NCBI GenBank assembly: GCA_023436145.1
Contig: JAEZKP010000098.1
Span: forward strand, 1 to 5,801
Reading direction: 5' to 3'
From: Fibrobacterota bacterium
GTDB lineage: Bacteria; Fibrobacterota; Chitinivibrionia; Chitinivibrionales; Chitinispirillaceae
DNA: 5,801 bases
Shown piece after piece: positions 1 to 5,585 of this stretch. Numbering within the stretch: the first letter of the stretch is position 1; the number at the start of each line of letters is the position of its first letter. The position numbers and the translations under genes were made by a program. The notes under the pieces were generated by a model that saw only the letters and a list, made by a program, of their open reading frames with translations, was not told the DNA's origin and ran no database searches.

Positions 1-35
1 GAAAAAGACGCAAGCTCTTTTTCTCTCTTTTTTTT
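1..35 (+). terminator. Possible rho-independent terminator of a gene left of the window
   Basis: A perfect 8-bp inverted repeat, GAAAAAGA (1-8) and TCTTTTTC (16-23), encloses a 7-base loop. It is followed by a pyrimidine stretch ending in eight or nine T (about 27-35). A hairpin followed by a T-run fits an intrinsic terminator for plus-strand transcription. The stem is A/T-rich and may extend beyond the left edge, so its strength cannot be judged. Confidence 0.35.
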
Positions 36-104
36 CCGTTCTTTCGGGCAGCCATCACCTAATACGCCATCAGGTGATCCTTATTGTCGGTCTTTAAATG
101 AGCA

Positions 105-128
105 GTCCCGATTTTTTAAAATCGAGAC
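105..128. repeat. Inverted repeat, 11-bp arms with one mismatch
   Basis: The arms at 105-115 and 118-128 pair over 11 positions with one C/A mismatch, and the core CGATTTT/AAAATCG is perfect. Only TT separates the arms, so as RNA the loop would open by one or two pairs. No T-run follows on either strand, so a simple terminator is not supported. The symmetry could equally mark a DNA-binding site. Confidence 0.45.
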
Positions 129-203
129 CCTAAATATAATAGTGTCCGGGAAGAAAGAGCAAGAAAAAAACATTCTCACACCTGTGCGCCTACAAAAAGA
201 TGT

Positions 204-416
204 TTATTTCAATGGAACAACCTCATAAACTGATGCATGTTTTTTTGCGTAATCAATATCATTACGCTTTAACGCTTCCCGAACAGAATCAATCCTCTCA
301 GCATCCTCCAGGGAAAGATATGGTGACCACCCATTGTCGGTTTCGATCAATTCGACTTCAATTTCAGCGAAGAATTTCCCTTCATGCACAAATTTGGTGT
401 GTTTACTTTTCCTCAC
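204..416 (-). CDS. Small partner protein of the DUF4258 gene (putative antitoxin-like, 70 aa)
   Basis: This 70-residue protein begins at a GTG (414-416) preceded by AGGAGG (421-426, four-base spacer). It overlaps the end of the upstream DUF4258 gene by 14 bp, so the two are almost certainly cotranslated. Features seen are a beta-rich N-terminal part (HEGKFFAEIEVELIE, residues 11-25), the conserved-looking patch GWSPYLSLEDAERIDSVREAL (29-49), and a helical, charged C-terminal part. It has no cysteines, so it is not the YgiT-type zinc-finger partner often found beside DUF4258. I recall similar short proteins following DUF4258 genes in many bacteria, but no established function. An antitoxin role is inferred only from gene size, overlap and pairing. 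A later GTG start at residue 10 is possible, since related proteins begin near the VHEGK motif. Confidence 0.7.
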   Translation of the reverse strand: MRKSKHTKFVHEGKFFAEIEVELIETDNGWSPYLSLEDAERIDSVREALKRNDIDYAKKHASVYEVVPLK

Positions 417-735
417 TGTTCCTCCTCAAAAAATCGTAACTCCATTTCTCAGGATCGGGTCTGTATGCAGTTATAATAACAGCTGGCTTGGTGTGTCCTT
501 TGGGAATTCCCCATAAAACATGGATAGGCTTGGAATTTCTATCAAATTGCAAAACCAGAACACTTGATCCTTTACCGAAATCAGAATAATCTTCCACTAT
601 TTGAGCATTAATTACTGATTCAATAACATCATGAATAGAGATATTGTCTCTGGTGAGCCTATCAAAACCGTGTTCAGAAACTCTTACCACTTTTTTATTT
701 ACCAGCATTTTAATTCTCTTCAGAGTGTTACTCAT
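403..735 (-). CDS. DUF4258 domain protein (putative toxin-like, 110 aa)
   Basis: The protein has the DUF4258 pattern: an N-terminal helix, VRVSEHGFDRL (residues 17-27), a helix (NISIHDVIESVINA, 31-44), then VEDYSDFGKGSSVLVLQFD (47-65), the signature IHVLWGIPKG (71-80) and the terminal AVIITAYRPDPEKW (85-98). Families with this domain are small, often sit in two-gene modules and have been proposed to act as toxins related to the RelE/ParE fold; activity here is not shown. The frame is open up to a GTG at 795. I prefer the ATG at 735 because related proteins start with a short helix like MSNTLKRI directly before the RxSEHG motif. No strong ribosome binding site decides between these, and an ATG nine codons further in is also possible. 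The gene lies 126 bp after prfC in the same direction and overlaps the 70-residue partner by 14 bp. Confidence 0.75.
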   Translation of the reverse strand: MSNTLKRIKMLVNKKVVRVSEHGFDRLTRDNISIHDVIESVINAQIVEDYSDFGKGSSVLVLQFDRNSKPIHVLWGIPKGHTKPAVIITAYRPDPEKWSYDFLRRNSEEK

Positions 736-861
736 TGGAAAATCAATCTCTGTATTTACTACGGTTTCTGAGGTTTTATAGTAAACCGGACTCACGCTTC
801 TTACCCTGCGACCATGCGCTTTTAATATTCACCAATTAAACATCAGGTCACAGGTTTTTGA

Positions 862-2445
862 CTACTGTTGCGGATATTCAAGCAGCTCAATTCCCTCATT
901 ATTATCCAAAAAATAGTTGAGATGCCACTCACCCGGAAAAAGAAGCACCGTACCCTCGTTCTTATCCCTGGCAGATTCCACACCATTGGGGAAATGACAT
1001 TTGGGACCCAGCTCACATCCCTTCTCCAGCCATCTCACCAGCTTCCAGTTAGTCATCTCGATTCTGGCGTCGGTTCCATATTCTGCTTTCAGGCGAAACT
1101 GCACCAGATCAAACTGCAATGGTCCCACCGCTGCCAGTAAAGGTGCACGTCTGGCATTATTAGTCACCTCAAAAGAGTGCACCAGACCCTCCTGAATAAG
1201 CTGGTCTAACCCTTTTTGAAACCTCTTGTAGTTTGAGGGCATCGGATTATGAAGAAAAGCAAAACATTCCGGAGGAAAACTGGGTATTTCATCATATATG
1301 ATATCCGCATCTTCACTGAGAGTATCTCCGATGGAAAGAAAATCCGCCCCCACCATCCCTATTACATCACCTGGAAAAGCTTCATCTATAGAAACCCGCT
1401 CCCTGCCAAAGATCGCATTGGAGTTGGATAGACGAAGCTTTTTGCCGGACTGCACATGTACCACCGGCATATCTCTGGTAAATTTACCCGAGACAATTCT
1501 GATAAAGGCCATTCTGTCCCGGTGCATCGGGTCAAGATTTGCCTGGATCTTAAACACAAATCCTGAAAACTTCTGATTTTGCGGCTCGATTTCCTTATTT
1601 ACAGAAACACGGGGAGCCGGCGGTGGAGACAGTTCAACAAATCCGTCAAGTAATAACTGAATTCCGAAATTGTTTGCGGCGCTGCCGAAAAAAACCGGCG
1701 TGGTTTTTCCCCCGAGAATGTCATTCAGATCAAATCTTGCTCCCACCTCCTCCACCATTGCCAGCTCTTCACAGATCTTATCATAGGTGCTTTGGTCAAG
1801 AAGATTACGCACTGTGGGATCGGTGATACCGTGAGTGGCAACCGGCGCTCTGAAAGCTCCTCCCACAGTCCTCTCAAAGAGATGCACCAGACCGGTCTTG
1901 CGATCCCACACTCCTTTAAAATCTATCCCTGAGCCCAAAGGCCAGTTCATGGGATAAGCGGAAATTTTGAGGACCTGCTCTATCTCGTCAAGAATAGCCA
2001 GTGTATCCAGCGCAGGACGGTCAAGTTTATTAACAAATGTCAGAACAGGAATGTTTCTTCTTCTACAAACTTCAAAGAGTTTACGGGTCTGCTGCTCGAT
2101 ACCTTTGCCACCATCGATCACCATGACCACCGAATCCACGGCAGTAAGCACCCGGTAAGTATCCTCAGAGAAATCATTATGACCAGGCGTATCCAGCAGA
2201 TTTATCCGGTAACCGTTGTAATCAAAATTTAAAACTGTCGAACTTACCGATATCCCTCTCTGCCGCTCTATCTCCAACCAGTCAGAAACCGTCTTACGTT
2301 CTTTTTTTCTGGCAGTAACTGAACCGGCCAGCTGCACTGCCCCCCCATATAAAAGCAGCTTTTCAGTAAGTGTCGTTTTTCCGGCATCCGGATGGGAAAC
2401 TATAGCAAAGGTTCTTCTCCGGTTTATTTCCTGATTGAGATCCAT
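862..2445 (-). CDS. prfC: Peptide chain release factor 3 (RF3)
   Basis: RF3 is a cytoplasmic translational GTPase that removes RF1 or RF2 from the ribosome after the peptide is released. The 527 residues match the usual length (529 in E. coli) and no frame break is seen. The GTPase motifs are complete: G1 SHPDAGKT (17-24), G2 RGISVSST (63-70), G3 DTPGHNDFSED (85-95), G4 NKLD (139-142) and G5 GSA (254-256). The stretches SEDTYRVLTAVDS and FSGFVFKIQANLDPMHRDRMAF are typical of RF3 rather than EF-G. The ATG at 2445 is preceded by AAGGAG with a nine-base spacer, which supports this start. Upstream is about 1 kb without a clear gene, so it has its own promoter somewhere in that spacer. No convincing terminator follows the stop, so read-through into the DUF4258 pair is possible. 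Confidence 0.97.
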   Translation of the reverse strand: MDLNQEINRRRTFAIVSHPDAGKTTLTEKLLLYGGAVQLAGSVTARKKERKTVSDWLEIERQRGISVSSTVLNFDYNGYRINLLDTPGHNDFSEDTYRVLTAVDSVVMVIDGGKGIEQQTRKLFEVCRRRNIPVLTFVNKLDRPALDTLAILDEIEQVLKISAYPMNWPLGSGIDFKGVWDRKTGLVHLFERTVGGAFRAPVATHGITDPTVRNLLDQSTYDKICEELAMVEEVGARFDLNDILGGKTTPVFFGSAANNFGIQLLLDGFVELSPPPAPRVSVNKEIEPQNQKFSGFVFKIQANLDPMHRDRMAFIRIVSGKFTRDMPVVHVQSGKKLRLSNSNAIFGRERVSIDEAFPGDVIGMVGADFLSIGDTLSEDADIIYDEIPSFPPECFAFLHNPMPSNYKRFQKGLDQLIQEGLVHSFEVTNNARRAPLLAAVGPLQFDLVQFRLKAEYGTDARIEMTNWKLVRWLEKGCELGPKCHFPNGVESARDKNEGTVLLFPGEWHLNYFLDNNEGIELLEYPQQ

Positions 2446-2740
2446 TATAGAGTACTCCTTATATAACTATCTTCGAAATATTAATGATGAAAAACGGTTC
2501 ATAAATGATTACAAATCTCACGAAAAAATGGATTGTTCAGAATGGAGTCAGAAATGGGCGGTATAAAGAAAAAGATTATTAAGTGAGGATTTAATAGAAG
2601 CAATAGATCTGGTCATTGAAATGGCGTTCCGGTTCATCTTTTTGGCTTTAAAATATAATCTTTGCCCTTTTTTGGACGAGATTTTTATTTGCCGGAGGAA
2701 ATTTTAATAAAATCCCTGGGGAATGGAGGAAACTTAAACA

Positions 2741-2757
2741 GCAGGCAAGCTTCCTGC
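2741..2757. repeat. Short inverted repeat
   Basis: GCAGG and CCTGC flank a 7-base centre that itself contains AAGCTT. It would form a small hairpin, but no T-run follows on either strand, so I do not call it a terminator. Confidence 0.3.
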
Positions 2758-2846
2758 GTCCCTGATTTATCGGGTCACAATATTCTCTTATTTACTACGG
2801 CTTATGATATTTAATATTATGACCGGCCAGGTGAGACGGCAATAGC

Positions 2847-2966
2847 CTATAAGTTCTTATCCAATATATACACGGATGCGTTTACAACACGGGGTTCAAG
2901 TGTAGTTTCTGCTGGAACAATTAAACCATCTGCAATACAGTACAGATCGAGGATTAGATGAAGCAT
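2847..2966 (-). CDS. Candidate small protein, 39 aa, unknown
   Basis: This short frame begins at an ATG (2964-2966) preceded by AAGGAG with an eight-base spacer, the best translation start in the 1-kb spacer. The product begins MLHLILDLYCIADGLIVPAE and ends with VVNASVYILDKNL. It has a hydrophobic N-terminal third and no motif I recognise. A 17-codon frame (2971-3024, beginning MKDTLPSGEI) ends four bases before its start, so the two could be a tiny cotranslated pair or remnants of one decayed gene. An open frame of 39 codons is not rare by chance in AT-rich DNA, so the ribosome binding site is the only real support. Confidence 0.25.
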   Translation of the reverse strand: MLHLILDLYCIADGLIVPAETTLEPRVVNASVYILDKNL

Positions 2967-3452
2967 TAGTTCATCTCCTTATCATTTTTTGTAGAATTTC
3001 GCCGCTCGGTAAGGTGTCCTTCATGATATTCTTAAGTTAACGTCTTTTATTGTTTATCAATCACTACTGAAATCAATAAACAAAATGGTTAACCCTGAAC
3101 AGGATTGCAGGATTACTCCTGAACAACGTTTTTCCTGATGGACATTTAATCCACATCCATCTGAAACTCAAATAATTCGGACATTACAGAACTTTGAAGA
3201 GGAATGAATTTAAATGTTTTATCTGACTTGTTCACTTTGTTACAACAATAAGCCACTATTACATGTTAATTACTTTTTAATAGCATATCACATTTAGGCG
3301 TATAAAAATGAACATATCTTTTTTGCTATGCTATCAAAAGACCTTCTCGAAAAAGCAGAAATATTTTAAGTTAAACTTTTTTTGCTCTGACTTTCAGTAA
3401 TGCATATAAAAGATAATTAATCAGGAATAGAAAACCTGTATCACTTCATAAT

Positions 3453-3484
3453 AAAAAAGGCCGGACACAAAATAGTGTCCAGCC
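3453..3484 (-). terminator. Rho-independent terminator of the secreted protein gene
   Basis: Read on the minus strand, a 10-bp stem, GGCTGGACAC pairing with GTGTCCGGCC (one G-U pair), encloses a six-base loop and is followed directly by TTTTTT. It lies about 30 bases beyond the stop codon of the 585-residue protein. The plus-strand side of the hairpin is followed by only three T, so it should act mainly on minus-strand transcripts. Confidence 0.92.
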
Positions 3485-3515
3485 TTTAAAGTAATAATTG
3501 TCTAAAAAGACTTGT

Positions 3516-5273
3516 TTACTTTATCACATTCAAAGATGTCTGCATGGAAACTGCTTTTCCGTTTGTATCAACACCGCTCAATCTGACAATGTAGATTCCG
3601 GAAGCCAGAGTATTGGCAGAAATTCTGTCTGAAATCTTGCTTGTCTTGGTAATTGAGCTGCTCTGAACAACACAACCCTTGGCATCGATAAGGCTTATCT
3701 TACCTTCTGATATGGTTGATTTACCTGCCCAGTTAATGCTGATTTTACCATTTCTGAAAGAAGCATTGAGTGGTGATACCCCTGCTTTGAATGCAGTTGG
3801 CTTTACCGGTGATGACCCGTTAATACGATCAGTAAAGTAGATGTTATCTACAGAAATGAACCCTTCTGTTCCCTCTGCGCCCTGCACTTTAAACTGGATT
3901 TTGGCCAGAGCTGATTTTACCAGTGGAATATGTTTATAAACATCCCAATCCTGATGGGCAACCAGACTATCCAATGGTATCTTAACCGCCTTCCACTCTT
4001 CATTGGTGTTTGGCAGATCTCTGTACCAGACAACACCTGAACCGCGTTTTTCTTTTCTGTTGGGATGATCAGCATCGGCTACATCATTGGAATCGCTGAT
4101 TTCCATAGTAGCTTTTTTTACTGCACCCGCGGTTTTATAATGGAAGTAGATAGCTTTCTGGTTTGATGCATCAAAATATTCAGACGATGCAGAATCATAA
4201 ACATTGACACCGATTCCCACAAAAGCCTGGATTCTCACTGCATCTTCTTCACGAACAATAGTTTTTCCCAGTTTGAAATTGAGAAGAGGAGCAGTACCTT
4301 CATCACCAGGGCCGGTCCCGTCTTCAAACTTGAGGTTCAGAAGTTTTGTGGTTTCATTTTTTTCTGCACCTTCTAAAACTACAGAATTTCCATTGATGAG
4401 GCCATCATCATAAGCATACCAATAAGTTCCCAGTACACTTTGATTTTTGGGGGCTTTCTCGAAGTTAGAAAACATTTTCAGTGATCCAGTATCATCCATA
4501 GGAGCTGTATTGTACCACATTGCAGGATTTTTCCAGGTGTAATTCATAATTTCAACATCATCAACATCTAACACCCCTTCGGTCACATCATTTTTTTCTC
4601 CATGTACCTGCCAGGCCAATTGTACCACATCTGTAAGATCCAGATCCATCGTGTTTGCTTTTGTGGTCCATCCGGGTTGTTCCAGTGATGAGAATAAAAC
4701 TTCAAATGTTTCCCATTCTTCGGTGGCAGTCAGATCTTTTCCATGGTAATCGAAAGATTTTCTTTCAAGAATTGTTTTGGTTTCAACCTGAAAGGTGACA
4801 GTAAGAGGTTCACCTCTTGATCTCATTTTGAATCTGACACCGGTTGCGCCCGTCAGGTCAATCCTATCTGAAGCAAGCCCTGTCCCCAAACCTACAAACG
4901 GGCTGGCTTTACCATATGATGCTGTCCATTGTTCACCATATTTAAAAGGCATTGTTGCAAACTTATTACCATCAAGAGAATCCAGTGTGAAGGTATAATC
5001 CTTCATTGTGTGCTTGTTGCCGTTATCTAGTTCAATTTCTTTTTCTTTGTACGGTACCTTAATTTCTGATGGCGTGGTTGTGGGGCCAGCTGCAGGCCGG
5101 TCATCATCTTTGGTACCGGCAAAATCATCATAATAGTACCAATACTTTTCAAACTCATTTTCATTGGTTCCATCAGAGTGGTCGTCCAATAATTGGTCAG
5201 CTGCGAAAATTGAGACTGCTGCAGTAACAGTAGTCAGCCCGAACAGAGCTCTGTTAAATTTAAAACGTCCCAT
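3516..5273 (-). CDS. Secreted protein with two CBM11/CIA30-like modules and a C-terminal sorting-like domain
   Basis: The 585-residue product starts with a signal peptide (residues 1-25: basic MGRFKFNR, hydrophobic ALFGLTTVTAAVSIF, probable cleavage after SIFAA). Two related beta-sandwich-like modules follow, at about 26-245 and 266-482. Both open with an acidic/aromatic motif (FEKYWYYYDD at 41-50; LGTYWYAYDDG at 281-291) and close alike (GVLDVDDVEI; GFISVDNIYF). They resemble the carbohydrate-binding CBM11/CIA30 type common in Fibrobacterota. The last 80 residues (505-585), with SLIDAKGCVVQ and LASGIYIVRLSG, resemble type IX secretion sorting domains. I see no catalytic domain, so binding cell-wall glycan or assisting the neighbouring hydrolase is inferred. 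The ATG at 5273 is preferred over one at 5285 because GAGGGG lies just before it. A strong terminator follows, and the promoter lies in the divergent spacer. Confidence 0.8.
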   Translation of the reverse strand: MGRFKFNRALFGLTTVTAAVSIFAADQLLDDHSDGTNENEFEKYWYYYDDFAGTKDDDRPAAGPTTTPSEIKVPYKEKEIELDNGNKHTMKDYTFTLDSLDGNKFATMPFKYGEQWTASYGKASPFVGLGTGLASDRIDLTGATGVRFKMRSRGEPLTVTFQVETKTILERKSFDYHGKDLTATEEWETFEVLFSSLEQPGWTTKANTMDLDLTDVVQLAWQVHGEKNDVTEGVLDVDDVEIMNYTWKNPAMWYNTAPMDDTGSLKMFSNFEKAPKNQSVLGTYWYAYDDGLINGNSVVLEGAEKNETTKLLNLKFEDGTGPGDEGTAPLLNFKLGKTIVREEDAVRIQAFVGIGVNVYDSASSEYFDASNQKAIYFHYKTAGAVKKATMEISDSNDVADADHPNRKEKRGSGVVWYRDLPNTNEEWKAVKIPLDSLVAHQDWDVYKHIPLVKSALAKIQFKVQGAEGTEGFISVDNIYFTDRINGSSPVKPTAFKAGVSPLNASFRNGKISINWAGKSTISEGKISLIDAKGCVVQSSSITKTSKISDRISANTLASGIYIVRLSGVDTNGKAVSMQTSLNVIK

Positions 5274-5277
5274 AAAA

Positions 5278-5283
5278 CCCCTC
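5278..5283 (-). promoter_or_regulatory. Ribosome binding site that decides the start of the secreted protein
   Basis: GAGGGG on the minus strand lies four bases before the ATG at 5273. It overlaps the alternative upstream ATG at 5285, which itself has no purine-rich sequence before it. This favours the downstream ATG, whose product also has a tidier signal peptide. Confidence 0.6.
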
Positions 5284-5382
5284 ATTTTAAGTTAAGAAAC
5301 ATTAAAAATCTTTATTTGCTAATTTAGTATGCACTTTTTTCAGAGTGGTTCATTCTGATGTTGTAAAGATTGCTTATCCGTT

Positions 5383-5398
5383 CAGGTCGAACGACCTG
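5383..5398. promoter_or_regulatory. Perfect 16-bp palindrome, probable operator
   Basis: CAGGTCG, AA, CGACCTG: two perfect 7-base arms with a two-base centre. It is GC-rich within an AT-rich spacer. Relative to the minus-strand promoter at 5414-5442 it lies about +9 to +24 from the predicted transcription start, a usual place for a repressor site. A dimeric regulator is inferred; which protein binds is unknown. As RNA it could form only a short hairpin near the 5' end. Confidence 0.65.
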
Positions 5399-5404
5399 TA
5401 CTTT
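5394..5404 (-). repeat. Copy 1 of an 11-bp promoter element
   Basis: On the minus strand this reads AAAGTACAGGT. It overlaps the right arm of the 16-bp palindrome and points in the direction of the minus-strand gene. An identical copy on the plus strand lies at 5487-5497. Confidence 0.55.
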
Positions 5405-5413
5405 ATCGCAGTT

Positions 5414-5442
5414 AATATAGTTGCTCTAGTTAGTACTGTCAA
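5414..5442 (-). promoter_or_regulatory. Sigma-70-type promoter for the secreted protein gene
   Basis: On the minus strand, TTGACA (5437-5442) is separated by exactly 17 bases from TATATT (5414-5419). The -35 box is a perfect consensus and the -10 box differs at one position. Transcription should begin near 5407. No other match in the window is as good. Confidence 0.8.
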
Positions 5443-5486
5443 ATATTTTATTTTGAGCTTTTTTTGAATTTCAGTGAACTTAATAG

Positions 5487-5497
5487 AAAGTACAGGT
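5487..5497 (+). repeat. Copy 2 of an 11-bp promoter element
   Basis: AAAGTACAGGT on the plus strand is an exact inverted copy of the element at 5394-5404. It lies about 50 bases upstream of the predicted plus-strand transcription start and points toward the GH5 gene. That would fit an activator or shared-regulator site. Confidence 0.5.
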
Positions 5498-5535
5498 AAC
5501 TATATAAAGTGGTAATTTCTGGTTTTGAAAATCAG

Positions 5536-5541
5536 TACAAT
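5536..5541 (+). promoter_or_regulatory. Candidate -10 box for the GH5 gene
   Basis: TACAAT is a good -10 match and would start transcription near 5548, leaving a leader of about 38 bases. The expected -35 position (around 5513-5518) is poor, so the promoter may be weak or depend on an activator. A TTGAAA at 5525-5530 is too close to serve it. Confidence 0.35.
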
Positions 5542-5585
5542 AAAGGACTAAAAGGAATAATTATTCGCTATAGGGGAGATTTTCG

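Larger units (their letters stand above)
1..203. other. Non-coding left edge with several inverted repeats
   Basis: I see no plausible gene here. The stretch lies downstream of the minus-strand DUF4258 pair and contains three inverted repeats: 1-8 with 16-23, 54-60 with 72-78, and 105-115 with 118-128. Each is listed or discussed separately. Because a gene arriving from the left on the plus strand cannot be seen, this is most likely the spacer between two convergent transcription units. Confidence 0.6.
2446..3452. other. Long intergenic region, about 1 kb, without a convincing gene
   Basis: This spacer lies between the start of prfC and the terminator of the secreted protein gene, both on the minus strand. 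It contains no long open frame on either strand. The only element with gene-like signals is a 39-codon minus-strand ORF near 2847-2966. Small inverted repeats occur: GCAGG/CCTGC at 2741-2757, an 8-bp repeat at 3050-3057 with 3076-3083, and another at 3280-3287 with 3327-3334. CCTGAACA is repeated directly at 3094 and 3118. The prfC promoter must lie in the low-coordinate end, but I could not identify a clear -35/-10 pair. Confidence 0.6.
5286..5585. other. Divergent control region between the secreted protein and the GH5 gene
   Basis: This 300-bp AT-rich spacer separates two genes transcribed away from each other. It holds a near-consensus minus-strand promoter, a perfect 16-bp palindrome, and an 11-bp element present once on each side in opposite orientation. 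A weaker plus-strand -10 candidate is also present. I see no open frame in it. The minus transcript would have an untranslated leader of roughly 130 bases. Confidence 0.7.

Noticed and set aside
138..147. The 10-mer AATAGTGTCC is shared with the terminator at 3471-3480 and resembles ends of some insertion sequences.
   Set aside because: The match stops after 10 bases, no target duplication or transposase is present, and the second copy is fully explained as part of a terminator hairpin.
151..206. Possible minus-strand terminator after the 70-residue partner gene (weak six-pair stem followed by TTTTTT).
   Set aside because: The stem is short, includes a G-U pair, has a long loop, and the T-run begins several bases after it.
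736..795. N-terminal extension of the DUF4258 protein from the GTG at 795.
   Set aside because: The 20 extra residues do not resemble the family's usual N-terminus, while the ATG at 735 gives a typical start; the extension cannot be fully excluded.
868..2158. Several plus-strand open frames opposite prfC, up to 92 codons.
   Set aside because: They are shadows of the highly conserved prfC coding sequence and show no protein-like motifs.
2563..2709. Plus-strand open frame reading LLSEDLIEAIDLVIEMAFRF.
   Set aside because: It lacks an initiation codon in a sensible position and a ribosome binding site; its length is unremarkable for AT-rich DNA.
2818..2961. Plus-strand open frame of about 47 codons (YDRPGETAIAYKF...) opposite the candidate small protein.
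   Set aside because: No good start codon or ribosome binding site, and no recognisable motif; the minus-strand frame has the better translation signals.
3085..3210. Plus-strand frame beginning MVNPEQDCRI with a downstream part SETQIIRTLQNFEEE that faintly recalls the N-terminus of IS3-type OrfA transposases.
   Set aside because: An in-frame TGA interrupts it after 17 codons, the resemblance covers only about a dozen residues, and no other transposase piece or terminal repeat is nearby.
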